64,000 nt of DNA from Acetivibrio clariflavus DSM 19732 (GCF_000237085.1 NC_016627.1:1302001-1366000); one strand, 5' to 3'; shown: positions 19,415-29,585, counted from the stretch's first letter. Made by a program: numbers and translations. The notes: generated from the letters alone by a model not told the origin.

Positions 19415-19882
19415 ATGGGTATAAAGACAAACGAAGGCAAACTTATTGCCACAGGATTGAAATTTGGAATAGTGGTGGGGCGTTTTAATGAATTTATAAG
19501 CAATAAACTGTTGGGAGGAGCAATTGATGCTCTTATAAGACACGGAGCGGAAGAATCAAACATAGAGGTTACATGGGTACCGGGTGCTTTTGAAATACCT
19601 TTGACTGCATCCAAAATGGCAGCTTCAAAAAAGTTTGATGCTATAATATGTGTCGGTGCTGTAATAAGGGGCTCAACACCGCATTTTGATTATGTTTCCA
19701 ACGAAGTATCGAAGGGAATTGCAAAAGTATCTTTAGATACTGGAATACCGGTTATTTTTGGAGTGCTGACCACCGATACAATAGAGCAAGCTATTGAAAG
19801 AGCCGGAACAAAAGCAGGAAACAAAGGTTATGATGCGGCAGTAACTGCAATTGAAATGGCTAACCTTTTAAAAAGTCTATAG
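19415..19882 (+). CDS. ribH: 6,7-dimethyl-8-ribityllumazine synthase
   Basis: It condenses the two riboflavin precursors into lumazine and usually forms a 60-subunit icosahedral shell. Diagnostic motifs are V-V-G-R-F-N near the N-terminus, [20 protein letters not shown], and F-G-V-L-T-T-D-T with A-G-x-K-A-G-N-K-G near the end. 155 residues is standard. AGGAGG precedes the ATG. It is the last gene of the riboswitch operon and is followed by a strong terminator. Confidence 0.97.
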   Translation: MGIKTNEGKLIATGLKFGIVVGRFNEFISNKLLGGAIDALIRHGAEESNIEVTWVPGAFEIPLTASKMAASKKFDAIICVGAVIRGSTPHFDYVSNEVSKGIAKVSLDTGIPVIFGVLTTDTIEQAIERAGTKAGNKGYDAAVTAIEMANLLKSL

Positions 19883-19925
19883 CTATTAATATTAAACAGC
19901 AGTATTGAAAATTGTAAAATGTAAT

Positions 19926-19957
19926 AAAGCGATGGGCATAATGGTCCATCGCTTTTA
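19926..19957. terminator. Terminator between ribH and the PilZ gene
   Basis: A 10-bp stem, AAAGCGATGG with CCATCGCTTT, followed by TT. It can act for ribH and for the converging gene on the other strand. Confidence 0.8.
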
Positions 19958-19973
19958 TAATATATTAAAACAA

Positions 19974-20597
19974 TTATTTTAATTCTTTAAACTTTTTAAT
20001 GGATTCCTCCTGCTCTTTTTTGAGTAACATCAGATACTTTTTCAGGAGATTTGGAGTATGTACATCAGTATATATAATTTTTAAGCCGTATTCGAAATTG
20101 TAAGCCTCTTTTACCTTTCTTATTACAGTAGCTTTAAGATTGATTTTAATTCCCGAACCGGCATGTATTTCGAATTTAAGTTCCTGGTATAAGGGAAAAT
20201 CAGCCTTTGAAAATATCATCATTCCTGAATAGCTAATATTTTTTACAATAGCGAGGTGCTTTTTTTGAGATTCGCCAATTCTTGCTTCAGCGTACAGTGA
20301 TACGGGAAATCTGACAAAAAGTCTTTTATTGGTGGTGGTTTCATAACTGTCAATTTTCATTTCAATTGTATTCTGATCTTTATTCAAATTGAGAATTGTA
20401 CAGCTTGAAATGTAAATTTCATTTTCCGATTCAGAGCCTAGTACTAAAGGATCGCCTTGCGAGCAGTTGAGAAGAGCTATGTCTTCAAGAAGCCGGACTT
20501 TTACAATTTCATTCTGATATTCCAGTACCAGACTCTTAAACAGCTTTGTCCCGGAGAAATGACGAACGGATACAATATCTCCTGCCTTAATTTCCAT
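19974..20597 (-). CDS. PilZ domain protein, YcgR-like
   Basis: A likely cyclic di-GMP receptor. An N-terminal beta-rich YcgR_N-like domain spans about residues 1-95. The PilZ domain follows, with the R-x3-R motif (R-L-F-V-R) and N-I-S-Y-S-G in place of the usual D/N-x-S-x2-G. Both binding motifs are intact, so ligand binding is expected. The C-terminal tail is Lys/Glu-rich. In clostridia such proteins modulate motility or surface traits; the target here is not shown. Start ATG at 20597 follows GGAG by 8 bases; an in-frame GTG at 20606 overlaps the ribosome site. Confidence 0.85.
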   Translation of the reverse strand: MEIKAGDIVSVRHFSGTKLFKSLVLEYQNEIVKVRLLEDIALLNCSQGDPLVLGSESENEIYISSCTILNLNKDQNTIEMKIDSYETTTNKRLFVRFPVSLYAEARIGESQKKHLAIVKNISYSGMMIFSKADFPLYQELKFEIHAGSGIKINLKATVIRKVKEAYNFEYGLKIIYTDVHTPNLLKKYLMLLKKEQEESIKKFKELK

Positions 20598-20884
20598 TAA
20601 TATCACTCCATTACAGTTATTGAAGTAAATACATGAAAAGCTCTGTTGGTACTAATAAGAAGCTAGAAAAAAGAGACAGCCTATAATTTTATAATATATC
20701 ATAAAAACGTGAATAACAAGACAAAATTAAAACTACGTAAACTATTGTATAAAAATAATAACATATTGTAAAGCTATCTGCAAGCGAAAAAGAAAAACAA
20801 GCTCTGAACAATGACAGAAGTGCAAAATCTGTAGATAAGTGCATGTTTGGTATAAAAAGGAAATAAATAATATTAAAAGAAGTA

Positions 20885-20913
20885 TTGACAAAGTATTTAT
20901 TAAACTGTATAAT
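20885..20913 (+). promoter_or_regulatory. Consensus SigA promoter for the tRNA-Gly genes
   Basis: TTGACA at 20885-20890 and TATAAT at 20908-20913 with exactly 17 bases between form a perfect consensus promoter 27 bases before the first tRNA. Confidence 0.9.
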
Positions 20914-20940
20914 CATTTTTGCAATTGAAAATGCTTATGT

Positions 20941-21015
20941 GCGGGTTTAACTCAGCGGTAGAGTGTCACCTTGCCAAGGTGAAAGTCGCGAGTTCAAATC
21001 TCGTAACCCGCTCCA
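20941..21015 (+). tRNA. tRNA-Gly (GCC)
   Basis: A full cloverleaf: acceptor GCGGGTT with AACCCGC, anticodon stem CACCT with AGGTG around loop TTGCCAA (anticodon GCC), T-arm with GTTCAAATC, and an encoded CCA at 21013-21015. Confidence 0.97.
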
Positions 21016-21055
21016 GTATGGTAGGATATTTTTAGAGAAATATCCTACTTAATTT

Positions 21056-21129
<74 letters not shown>

Positions 21130-21133
21130 AACG

Positions 21134-21160
21134 AAAAGCCTTTAAAAAAGGCTTTTTTAT
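21134..21160 (+). terminator. Terminator after the tRNA-Gly pair
   Basis: A 10-bp stem, AAAAGCCTTT with AAAGGCTTTT, around an AAA loop, running into T-rich sequence. Confidence 0.85.
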
Positions 21161-21306
21161 TTTATCTAAGTTTATCCAATGCTGGAATAATAAATTTTCC
21201 ATTAAAACCTGGAGATACATTGGTGCATATTTCCTGCCTTTTTAAAATCCTTCCCTTTAGAAGGCATACAGCCAAAAATTGATGTTTGAAGGTCTTGAAA
21301 TTTTAG

Positions 21307-21334
21307 TTGGAATAAAAAATTATTATGTTATAAT
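21307..21334 (+). promoter_or_regulatory. Probable promoter for hprK
   Basis: TTGGAA at 21307-21312 and TATAAT at 21329-21334, 16 bases apart, lie 30 bases before the hprK start. Confidence 0.55.
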
Positions 21335-21364
21335 AAATTGTGTATAAAGATGGGGGGGATTTTA

Positions 21365-22297
21365 ATGTTTTCTGTTACATTAAGAGAAGTTATGGATGAA
21401 TTTCAGCTTGAAGATATATCAAATTGCAAAAGGATTGATGATATTCTTATTACCTCATCGGATATAAATCGTCCCGGTCTTCAGCTTGTCGGTTATCTTG
21501 AATATTTCGGTAACGACAGAATTCAGATAATAGGTAAAGTTGAGACAACTTATTTGGCAACTATGTCTAAAGAAGAACGCTATAAGAGATTGGACGAGTT
21601 TTTTAAATGCGGTTTTCCATGTATGGTAGTTGCCCGAGGTTTAGATGTTTTCCCCGAAATGATAGAAGTATCGCAAAAATATCAGATTCCAATTCTTAGG
21701 ACAAAAGATGTTACTTCCAGATTTTTAAGCGGACTGATCAGATACCTTAATGTGCAGTTGGCACCGAGAATAACCAAACATGGTGTATTTGTCGAAGTAT
21801 ACGGTGAAGGTATTTTGATTCTGGGAGAAAGTGGAGTAGGTAAGAGCGAAACGGCTCTTGAACTTGTGAAAAGAGGACACAGGCTTGTAGCTGATGACGT
21901 TGTGGAGATAAGAAGAGTGTCCGATAAATCCCTTGTTGGAACGGCGCCTGATATAATAAGGCATTTTATTGAAATAAGGGGTATAGGAATTTTGGATGTT
22001 AAAAACCTTTACGGTGTCGGTTCGGTAAAAGTTACCGAGAATATAAATTTGGTTATACAGTTGGAGTTTTGGGATGAAAGGAAAAACTACGATCGTTTGG
22101 GACTAGTAGATGACTATACAAATATCCTTGGAATAGATGTACCTTGCCTTATAATTCCTGTAAGACCCGGAAGAAATTTGGCCATTATTGTGGAAGTGGC
22201 AGCAATGAACAACCGTCAGAAGAAAATGGGATATAATGCAGCTAAGGTACTGAATGAAAGAGTATTGGGAGAAATTAATAAAACTGCGCAGGAATAA
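21365..22297 (+). CDS. hprK: HPr kinase/phosphorylase
   Basis: It phosphorylates and dephosphorylates Ser46 of HPr in response to glycolytic state, controlling carbon catabolite repression in Firmicutes. The C-terminal kinase half has the Walker A motif G-E-S-G-V-G-K-S near residue 153, the H-F-I-E-I-R-G-I-G-I-L-D-V signature, and the K4-type loop R-P-G-R-N-L-A near 270. The N-terminal half is the HprK_N domain. ATG 21365 follows a run of seven G; 310 residues is typical. Its substrate HPr is encoded 7 kb downstream with both regulatory residues intact. Confidence 0.96.
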   Translation: MFSVTLREVMDEFQLEDISNCKRIDDILITSSDINRPGLQLVGYLEYFGNDRIQIIGKVETTYLATMSKEERYKRLDEFFKCGFPCMVVARGLDVFPEMIEVSQKYQIPILRTKDVTSRFLSGLIRYLNVQLAPRITKHGVFVEVYGEGILILGESGVGKSETALELVKRGHRLVADDVVEIRRVSDKSLVGTAPDIIRHFIEIRGIGILDVKNLYGVGSVKVTENINLVIQLEFWDERKNYDRLGLVDDYTNILGIDVPCLIIPVRPGRNLAIIVEVAAMNNRQKKMGYNAAKVLNERVLGEINKTAQE

Positions 22298-22312
22298 AAT
22301 GGAGGGAAAAAG

Positions 22313-23038
22313 TTGAAATTTGTAGTTGATACACATACACATACAGTAGCCAGCGGTCATGCTTACAGCACTGTTCAGGAAATGGCTAAGGAAGCTTCAG
22401 TTAATGGAATTGAGATGTTTGCCATAACTGACCACGGTCCGGCTATGAAAGGTGGACCGCAACTATTTCACTTCAGCAATTTGAAGGTTATCCCGCCTGA
22501 GATTTACGGAGTCAGGATCTTGAAAGGTGTGGAAGCTAACATAATAGATTATAACGGAAATTTGGATATGCCTGATGAGTATTTGAGAAGACTTGACTTT
22601 GTAATTGCAAGCTTACATGATGTATGTATTGAACCGGCTTCAAAAAAAGAACATACCAATGCTTACCTGAACCTTATGAAAAATCCCTATGTAGATGCTA
22701 TTGGGCATCCCGGTACGCCCAAATTTGAAGTGGATGTTGAAAAGGTTGTATCGGCTGCGAAGGAATATGGCAAATTTATTGAAATTAACAACACTTCTTT
22801 CAGAGTAAGAGCCGGTTGTGAGGAAAATTGCATGGAATTTGCCCTTGAATGCAAAAAACAGGGAGTAAAAATAGTGTGTGGAAGTGATGCACATATAAGT
22901 TTTGATGTGGGGAAATTTGAAAAGGTGTATAATTTGCTTGAAAAGATTGATATGCCGGAAGAACTTATTATGAATACAAAGGTATCCAATTTTGATGAAT
23001 TTATTGAGAATAAAAGGAAAAGAATAAGAAAAGGCTGA
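22313..23038 (+). CDS. PHP domain metal-dependent phosphoesterase
   Basis: A YcdX-type PHP hydrolase with a trinuclear metal site. The metal ligands are visible in D-T-H-T-H near the N-terminus, T-D-H-G-P, A-S-L-H-D, G-H-P-G and C-G-S-D-A-H. 241 residues fits a stand-alone PHP enzyme. The substrate is unknown; phosphatase activity on small phosphorylated molecules is inferred from family members. The start is TTG 22313 after GGAGGG. It is tightly spaced after hprK (15 bases) and probably cotranscribed. Confidence 0.88.
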   Translation: MKFVVDTHTHTVASGHAYSTVQEMAKEASVNGIEMFAITDHGPAMKGGPQLFHFSNLKVIPPEIYGVRILKGVEANIIDYNGNLDMPDEYLRRLDFVIASLHDVCIEPASKKEHTNAYLNLMKNPYVDAIGHPGTPKFEVDVEKVVSAAKEYGKFIEINNTSFRVRAGCEENCMEFALECKKQGVKIVCGSDAHISFDVGKFEKVYNLLEKIDMPEELIMNTKVSNFDEFIENKRKRIRKG

Positions 23039-23114
23039 TTTTATTCTATTAAACAACAAACAAAAGTAGAATATATAATAGGTATGTTGCAGCAAAAATA
23101 AGGAGCTGGAGTAA

Positions 23115-24029
23115 TTGGAAAAGGGAAGATATATAAAGCTTTTGGGGAATATTGCAGGAGAAGAAAATGTTAAAGTGGATGAACCTATGAGAAATCATAC
23201 ATCTTTTAAAATCGGAGGTCCTGCAGATTTCCTGGTTACGCCTTGTTCTGTACAGAGTTTATGTGAAGTTATTAAGTTATGTAAAAAAGAAAATTTGCCG
23301 ATTTTTATTATGGGAAATGGAACAAATCTTCTTGTGTCCGACAAGGGAATAAGAGGGGTTGTTGTTAAAATATACGATAATCTGAACTGGTATGTCGTAA
23401 AAGAGAATTGCATAGAAGCCTATGGAGGTATATTACTTTCAAAACTTTCGGACATTGCTCTTGAAAATGAATTGACAGGCTTGGAATTTGCTTCGGGTAT
23501 ACCGGGAACGCTGGGCGGTGCTGTGGCTATGAATGCAGGAGCCTATGGCGGTGAAATGAAGGATGTTGTTGTTGAAACCGAGTTTATTGACAAGGATGGA
23601 AATTTAAAAAAAATTAAAGGAGAAGAACATCAATTTGGCTATAGAACAAGCTTTATCCAAAAGCAATCAGCTGTTGCGGTTAAATCGGTTATCAAGCTGA
23701 AAAAGGGAGAAAGGGCGGCTATTAAGGCATTAATTGATGATCTTACAGCAAGGCGTCAGGATAAGCAACCTTTGGAGATGCCCAGTGCCGGCAGTGTATT
23801 TAAAAGGCCGGAGGGTTACTTTGCAGGAAAATTAATTGAAGATTGCGGGCTTAGAGGATTCAGCATTGGCGGTGCCCAGGTGTCGGAGAAGCATTGCGGA
23901 TTTATTGTAAATAAGGGAAATGCGACCTCAAAAGATATATTGGATTTAATTAGACATATACAGAAAACTGTAAGGGAAAAATTTGGCGTTGAGCTGCAGA
24001 CAGAAATAAAAATAGTGGGAGATTATTAG
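23115..24029 (+). CDS. murB: UDP-N-acetylenolpyruvoylglucosamine reductase
   Basis: An FAD enzyme that reduces UDP-GlcNAc-enolpyruvate to UDP-MurNAc in peptidoglycan synthesis. It is a type II Mur[12 protein letters not shown] motif near residue 62, [10 protein letters not shown] near 128, Y-R-T-S-F, and the C-terminal G-S-V-F-K-R-P segment carrying the catalytic Ser. 304 residues is usual. TTG 23115 follows GGAGCTGGAG. It precedes rapZ-yvcK, a common clostridial arrangement. Confidence 0.96.
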   Translation: MEKGRYIKLLGNIAGEENVKVDEPMRNHTSFKIGGPADFLVTPCSVQSLCEVIKLCKKENLPIFIMGNGTNLLVSDKGIRGVVVKIYDNLNWYVVKENCIEAYGGILLSKLSDIALENELTGLEFASGIPGTLGGAVAMNAGAYGGEMKDVVVETEFIDKDGNLKKIKGEEHQFGYRTSFIQKQSAVAVKSVIKLKKGERAAIKALIDDLTARRQDKQPLEMPSAGSVFKRPEGYFAGKLIEDCGLRGFSIGGAQVSEKHCGFIVNKGNATSKDILDLIRHIQKTVREKFGVELQTEIKIVGDY

Positions 24030-24081
24030 AGTTTTTAATGCCTCAACTGTAAATTTTTTTGTTAATTGATAGGAGGTACAA

Positions 24082-24954
24082 ATGAAGTTTTTAATTATTA
24101 CAGGGGTTTCTGGCGCAGGGAAAAGTTTAGTGGTAAAATACTTGGAAGATTTAGGCTTTTTTTGTATTGACAATTTACCTCCGGTATTAATACCAAAAAT
24201 TGCTGAAATATGTATGCAGAGCAGGGGAAAGTTAAATAAAATAGCGTTGGTTATCGACATCAGGGGTGGTGAGCTTTTTAACGCATTATTCCCTGAGCTT
24301 AATGCCTTAAAAGAATCGGGTTTGTCCTATGAGATATTATTCCTTGAGGCATCGGACAAAGTATTGATAAAAAGGTTTAAAGAGAGCAGAAGAATTCATC
24401 CTCTTGCGCCTGAGGGAAGGCTGATGAAAGGTATAAATCAGGAGAGGGAACTTCTAAAAGAAATAAAGCGGATTGCAACTTATGTGGTGGATACTTCAAA
24501 TTTAACTCCAAGACAGCTGAAAGAAGAAATATGCAACATATTCGTCGAAGGAAAAAAATTTGACGGTATGATTATAAATATAATATCCTTTGGATTTAAA
24601 TATGGAATTCCCATAGATTGCGATTTGGTGTTCGACGTAAGATTTATACCGAACCCTTATTACATTGACAGTATGAAAAAACTGACCGGAAAAAATGATA
24701 CCGTTAGAGAGTATGTGTTAGGATTTAACGAAACGAAAGGATTTTTATCAAAACTTTATGATATGCTGGAGTTTTTGATTCCCGGTTATATAAAGGAAGG
24801 AAAATCACAGCTTGTTGTAGGAATAGGCTGTACTGGAGGAAGGCACAGATCGGTTGCAATTTCTGAAGCTTTATTTGCTTATCTTTCAGGAAAAGGACAT
24901 AGAGTGGTTATTGAGCACAGAGATATTGATAAGGACGGCAAGGGGGGGAAATGA
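24082..24954 (+). CDS. rapZ: RapZ/YvcJ P-loop nucleotide-binding protein
   Basis: A GTP/ATP-binding protein. Its enterobacterial homologue controls amino-sugar synthesis through small RNA decay; in Bacillus YvcJ affects competence. Walker A is G-V-S-G-A-G-K-S near residue 8. The C-terminal domain has G-C-T-G-G-x-H-R-S-V, the metabolite-binding motif of RapZ. 290 residues is normal. AGGAGG precedes the ATG. The stop overlaps the yvcK start, so the two are probably translationally coupled. Confidence 0.95.
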   Translation: MKFLIITGVSGAGKSLVVKYLEDLGFFCIDNLPPVLIPKIAEICMQSRGKLNKIALVIDIRGGELFNALFPELNALKESGLSYEILFLEASDKVLIKRFKESRRIHPLAPEGRLMKGINQERELLKEIKRIATYVVDTSNLTPRQLKEEICNIFVEGKKFDGMIINIISFGFKYGIPIDCDLVFDVRFIPNPYYIDSMKKLTGKNDTVREYVLGFNETKGFLSKLYDMLEFLIPGYIKEGKSQLVVGIGCTGGRHRSVAISEALFAYLSGKGHRVVIEHRDIDKDGKGGK

Positions 24955-26210
24955 TGAAACTTCTCAATCTGGTAAGATGTTGCAGCAAAAGTCGTATATA
25001 TTTATTACTGGGAGTCACTGGAATATTTAACATACTATTGGGAAGTTTTTTTATTTTTAAATGCAGCGGTATTTTTGAAGCGGTATTGCCTTTTATTTCA
25101 ATATTGATAGGTTTTATTTTAATATATCTTTTCTTCCGGTATTTAAGAAAAATAAGCAAAATCTATGCTTCAAAAGTTTCTTCGAAGACTGCAGAGAGTG
25201 ACGGTGATGGGTTTTTAAAAGACGCAAAAATTGTTGTAATCGGAGGAGGAACCGGCCTTTCTACAATGCTGAGAGGGCTGAAAGAATATAGCTCAAATTT
25301 GACAGCCATTGTAACGGTAGCTGATGATGGAGGTGGCTCGGGAATTTTACGACAGGATTTGGGAATGCTACCTCCCGGTGATATACGTAACTGTATTTTG
25401 GCATTAGCGGATACCGAGCCGGTTATGGAGAAGCTCCTGCAATACAGGTTTACTGACGGCATGCTTAAAGGACAGTCCTTTGGGAATCTTTTTCTTGCTG
25501 CCATGAACGGAATTTCTGAAAGTTTTGAGGAAGCAGTAAAAAAGATGAGTGATGTTTTGGCAGTGACCGGAAGGGTTTTACCTGTTACATTGCAGGATAT
25601 AAAACTATGTGCAGAGCTTGAAGACGGCTATATAGTAAAGGGAGAGTCGAAGATTGGTGAGCACAACAGTTTTCACAAGGGAAAAATAAAAAGCGTATAT
25701 CTTGAACCTTTGCTTATAAAGCCTTGCCAGGAAGCCATTGATGCGATACTTGACGCAGATATGATTGTTTTGGGGCCTGGAAGCCTCTATACCAGTATAA
25801 TACCTAATCTTCTTGTACCCGGAATTGTAGATGCTATAAAAAAATCCAAAGCCATAAAGGTCTATGTATGCAATGTTATGACACAACCGGGAGAAACGGA
25901 AGATTATACGGTATGGGAACATATAAGAGCCATTGAAAAACATTCTTATAAAGGGCTTGTTGAATATTGCATTGTAAATTCGGCACCGATTCCCGATGAT
26001 TTGAAGAAAAAGTATCAGGAAGAAGGTGCAGCTGCTGTGGCCATAGATGCAGATGTGCTTGAAAGACATGGAATAAAAGTTTTGTATGACGATTTTGTTT
26101 GTATAAATAACAATTATATTAGGCATGATACTAAAAAACTTGCAAAAGTAATTATGGATCTTTGGGAGAACAAGTGCTATTGCGGAAGAAATATGGAAAA
26201 AGTGGTTTGA
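24951..26210 (+). CDS. yvcK: YvcK/CofD-like gluconeogenesis factor with membrane N-terminus
   Basis: A YvcK-family protein that binds UDP-sugars and supports growth and cell shape on gluconeogenic carbon sources. The core (from about residue 90) opens with V-V-I-G-G-G-T-G-L-S and contains V-A-D-D-G-G-G-S-G and P-P-G-D-I-R-N-C, all diagnostic. About 75 residues with two hydrophobic helices (about 15-35 and 40-62) precede the core; Bacillus YvcK lacks them, so this version is probably membrane-tethered. The ATG overlaps the rapZ stop. It does not show the residues expected for a true LPPG transferase role, which cannot be judged further here. Confidence 0.92.
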   Translation: MMKLLNLVRCCSKSRIYLLLGVTGIFNILLGSFFIFKCSGIFEAVLPFISILIGFILIYLFFRYLRKISKIYASKVSSKTAESDGDGFLKDAKIVVIGGGTGLSTMLRGLKEYSSNLTAIVTVADDGGGSGILRQDLGMLPPGDIRNCILALADTEPVMEKLLQYRFTDGMLKGQSFGNLFLAAMNGISESFEEAVKKMSDVLAVTGRVLPVTLQDIKLCAELEDGYIVKGESKIGEHNSFHKGKIKSVYLEPLLIKPCQEAIDAILDADMIVLGPGSLYTSIIPNLLVPGIVDAIKKSKAIKVYVCNVMTQPGETEDYTVWEHIRAIEKHSYKGLVEYCIVNSAPIPDDLKKKYQEEGAAAVAIDADVLERHGIKVLYDDFVCINNNYIRHDTKKLAKVIMDLWENKCYCGRNMEKVV

Positions 26211-26309
26211 TATGAGCATAAGTCCTGATAACTCCTGGGATAGACAAAGCTTCAAAGTGAAAATATAGTCAAAGTTATATTTTCATCAAAATAAAAAGGA
26301 GGATAGCAC

Positions 26310-28283
26310 ATGAGATTCGGCAAATCGAGTTGGAGGACTTTTGAGCAAGGGATTCAGAAAGAGTGGCTGCTTACAAACGGAATTGGAGGATTCGCGAATT
26401 CTACCATTGTAGGAGTTAATACAAGAAGGTATCACGGTCTTTTAATTGCATCATTGAAACCACCGGTTAGCAGACATTTGATTTTGTCTAAAATAGATGA
26501 AAGTATAACTATTGGGGATGAATCCTTTGACTTGTTTTCCTATGAAGTTCCGGGTTTTATAATGAAGGGTTATCATTATATGGAAGGCTTTGAAAGAGAG
26601 CCGCTTCCTAAGTTTATATTCAGAGTGGGAGATGTATATATCGAAAAAACGGTAAGCATGGTATATGGCGAAAACACTGTGGCGGTGGTGTATTATGTTA
26701 GAAATGGAGAGGAAAGTATAAATTTACGTCTGACACCGCTGGTAAATTTCAGAGATTACCATCACTGTTCCAGAAAGGAAAACTTAAACTTTTACAAAAG
26801 TGTGGCAGGGAAAGATTCGGTAATACTCCGACCGCAGAATTATGATATTGACATTACCCTATTTTGCAGTGAAGGCGAATTTAAGCCAATGGACTACTGC
26901 TGGTTCTATAATATGGATTATTCTATTGAAAGGGAAAGGGGTATGGCTTCAACGGAAGACCATTATATCCCGGGATATTTCGATATAAATATTGAACCTA
27001 ACGAGGAAAAGTATATAACTGTAATTGCAACAGTGGAAAAAGAGCTGAAATTGAAAGATGGCCTAAAAATTATTGGCAATGAGATTGAAAGACTTGAGGC
27101 ATTAGTGAAAAAGGCAGGATATGATGATGAACTGTCTAAAATTCTTGTCAGGAGCGCTGATAGTTTTATTGTTCACAGGGAGTCAACAAATGCTAAAACC
27201 ATAATTGCAGGATATCCATGGTTTACCGATTGGGGAAGGGATACCATGATAGCACTGCCCGGTATCACTCTTGTAACTAAGAGGTTTGACGATGCAAAGG
27301 ATATTCTCTACACCTTTTCAAGATATGTCAAGGACGGTCTGATACCCAATATGTTCCCCGATGAGGGAAATGAACCGAGCTACAATACAGTGGATGCCCC
27401 TTTATGGTATTTTGAAGCAGTAAATAAATATATATCTTATACAAAAGATTATGACTTTGTTAAAGATAATATATATGACGGATTAAAGCAAATAATAGAC
27501 TACTATAAAAAAGGTACAAAGTTTGATATCAGAATGGATGATGACTTTTTAATTACGGCGGGAAATGAGCATACTCAATTAACCTGGATGGATGCGAAGG
27601 TTGGAGACTGGGTTGTAACTCCAAGGCATGGTAAGGCGGTAGAAATCAATGCACTTTGGTACAATGCTTTAAGGATAATGGCTGAACTTTCGGAACGTTA
27701 TGGAGACAGCAGCAAAAGTTACATTGAACTGGCGCAAAAAGTTAAGGAGTCCTTTGAGAATAAATTTTGGAACAGTGAAAAGGAATGTTTATATGACTGT
27801 CTGACTCCAAACTATAAAGATGATAAAGTGCGTCCAAACCAGATTTTGGCTGTAAGCCTTTCCTATCCCGTTATTGAAGGTGAAATGGCAAAGAAAGTGG
27901 TTAACAAGGTATACAAGGAATTGTATACCGCCAACGGACTTAGAAGCCTTTCGCCCAAGTGCAGAGAATATGTGGGAATATATATCGGTGACCAATACAG
28001 AAGAGATGGAGCATACCATCAGGGGACAGTTTGGACTTGGCCTTTAGGGCATTTTATAACAGCATATCTGAGGGTAAACAATTATTCCGATAAATCCAAA
28101 AAAGACGCAATGAGTTTTATTGAAGCAATTAAGGATCATTTGAAAGATGCATGTATCGGTTCAATTTCGGAAATATTTGACGGTGATGAGCCGTTGATTC
28201 CAAGAGGATGCTATGCACAGGCGTGGAGTGTTGCAGAGATACTTAGAGCGTATATAGAGGAAGATTTGAATAAAGGCATATAA
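26310..28283 (+). CDS. Glycogen debranching enzyme, amylo-alpha-1,6-glucosidase type
   Basis: A cytoplasmic enzyme that removes alpha-1,6-linked glucose stubs from glycogen. The N-terminal domain begins W-L-L-T-N-G-I-G-G-F-A and contains T-R-R-Y-H-G-L-L, both typical of the bacterial-archaeal GDE family. The (alpha/alpha)6 barrel carries W-F-T-D-W-G-R-D-T-M-I-A-L-P-G near residue 305 and ends with a segment containing S-E-I-F-D-G-D and G-C-x-A-Q-A-W-S. 657 residues is expected. AAGGAGG precedes the ATG. Neighbouring YvcK, HprK and HPr make a carbon-storage context plausible. Confidence 0.93.
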   Translation: MRFGKSSWRTFEQGIQKEWLLTNGIGGFANSTIVGVNTRRYHGLLIASLKPPVSRHLILSKIDESITIGDESFDLFSYEVPGFIMKGYHYMEGFEREPLPKFIFRVGDVYIEKTVSMVYGENTVAVVYYVRNGEESINLRLTPLVNFRDYHHCSRKENLNFYKSVAGKDSVILRPQNYDIDITLFCSEGEFKPMDYCWFYNMDYSIERERGMASTEDHYIPGYFDINIEPNEEKYITVIATVEKELKLKDGLKIIGNEIERLEALVKKAGYDDELSKILVRSADSFIVHRESTNAKTIIAGYPWFTDWGRDTMIALPGITLVTKRFDDAKDILYTFSRYVKDGLIPNMFPDEGNEPSYNTVDAPLWYFEAVNKYISYTKDYDFVKDNIYDGLKQIIDYYKKGTKFDIRMDDDFLITAGNEHTQLTWMDAKVGDWVVTPRHGKAVEINALWYNALRIMAELSERYGDSSKSYIELAQKVKESFENKFWNSEKECLYDCLTPNYKDDKVRPNQILAVSLSYPVIEGEMAKKVVNKVYKELYTANGLRSLSPKCREYVGIYIGDQYRRDGAYHQGTVWTWPLGHFITAYLRVNNYSDKSKKDAMSFIEAIKDHLKDACIGSISEIFDGDEPLIPRGCYAQAWSVAEILRAYIEEDLNKGI

Positions 28284-28367
28284 AAACACTTAAATGAGTT
28301 GTACTGGAGTTTTTTACAGAAATAAGATATAATTTCATTACAATTTGTTTTGATTGAGGTGTGCAAA

Positions 28368-29321
28368 TTGTCGTTTTCATCTTCTGTTAAAAACGAACTA
28401 TGCAGGTCTGATGCAAAGAGCAGATGTTGTAAACATAGCGAGTTGGCAGCTGCCATAAGATTAAGCGGTTCCATAAAAGTTGTAAATCAATCCGAGGTTT
28501 ATTTAAAAATATCTACTGAAAATGCTGCTTTTGCCAGACGCATATTTTCATTATTTAAATCTTTGTATGGTATAAATGCTGAAATAAGTGTAAGAAGAAG
28601 CAAGAAACTGAAAAAGCATGTTTTGTATATATTGGTTTTGACTTCTTCAATGGGATTAAATAAGATACTGAAAGATGTTAATATTGAGCTTATAAATGCT
28701 TCTGAAGTTAATTACACAGCCTATGATTTGGACAAGAAGAGGAAATGCTGCAAAAAAGCGTATCTTAAAAGTGCTTTTCTTGCAGCAGGTTCAATGAGTG
28801 ACCCTGAGAAAACATACCATTTGGAGATTATTAGCCATCAGAGGGCAATTGCTGACGAAGTAAATTCTTTGATTGTTTCTTTCGGCCTGAACTCTAAAAT
28901 AATAAAGCGTAAAGGTTACTATGTGGTGTATTTGAAAGAAGGAGAAAACATTGTAGACTTTTTGAATATAATAGGCGCCCATAGTGCACTTATGGAACTT
29001 GAAAATGTTCGAATAATCAAAGAAATGCGTAATAACGTTAACCGTATAGTCAACTGTGAGACGGCTAATTTGCAGAAAACGGTGGATGCATCCATAAGGC
29101 AGGTTGACAATATAAAGTACATAAGGGATAATCTTGGTTTTGACAAATTGCCGGAAAATCTTAGGCAGATAGCTGAGCTAAGGCTTGAATACAGTGATGC
29201 AAGCCTTAAGGAGCTGGGAGAAATGTTAACCCCTCGTTTGGGTAAATCGGGAGTTAACCACAGACTTAGAAAACTGGATGAAATTGCGGAAAATACTAGG
29301 TTGATGAAAGGAGAGTTATGA
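28368..29321 (+). CDS. whiA: Sporulation/division regulator WhiA
   Basis: A DNA-binding protein with a degenerate LAGLIDADG endonuclease-like domain (about residues 20-210) and a C-terminal helix-turn-helix ([12 protein letters not shown], then L-G-E-M-L). In Bacillus it affects division and chromosome segregation; in Streptomyces it is a sporulation regulator. The start is TTG 28368 with TGAGGTG before it, giving the family N-terminus [10 protein letters not shown] and 317 residues. The stop abuts the HPr start codon directly. Confidence 0.95.
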   Translation: MSFSSSVKNELCRSDAKSRCCKHSELAAAIRLSGSIKVVNQSEVYLKISTENAAFARRIFSLFKSLYGINAEISVRRSKKLKKHVLYILVLTSSMGLNKILKDVNIELINASEVNYTAYDLDKKRKCCKKAYLKSAFLAAGSMSDPEKTYHLEIISHQRAIADEVNSLIVSFGLNSKIIKRKGYYVVYLKEGENIVDFLNIIGAHSALMELENVRIIKEMRNNVNRIVNCETANLQKTVDASIRQVDNIKYIRDNLGFDKLPENLRQIAELRLEYSDASLKELGEMLTPRLGKSGVNHRLRKLDEIAENTRLMKGEL

Positions 29322-29585
29322 ATGGTTGAAAAGACTATTGAAATAACTAATCCATCAGGTTTGCATGCAAGACCTGCTGCTTTGTTTGTTCAGACGGCAG
29401 GGAAATTTACCTCAAATATCTGGATTAAGGTGGGCGACAAAAAAGTAAATGCCAAAAGCATAATGGGGCTTATATCTTTGGCAGTTTCAAAAGGAACATC
29501 AATTACTATTATAGCAGATGGAGAAGATGAAGAACTGGCAGTGAATGAAATAATTGACCTGGTTACATCCGGTTTTGGAGAATAA
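29322..29585 (+). CDS. HPr phosphocarrier protein at the crh locus
   Basis: An HPr-fold protein of 87 residues with both regulatory sites: His15 in G-L-H-A-R-P-A and Ser46 in A-K-S-I-M-G-L. Ser46 is the target of HprK, encoded at 21365. In Bacillus the gene after yvcJ-yvcK-whiA is crh, whose product has Gln at position 15; here His15 is kept, so the protein could accept phosphate from enzyme I as well. It starts the base after the whiA stop and is followed by a terminator. Confidence 0.93.
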   Translation: MVEKTIEITNPSGLHARPAALFVQTAGKFTSNIWIKVGDKKVNAKSIMGLISLAVSKGTSITIIADGEDEELAVNEIIDLVTSGFGE

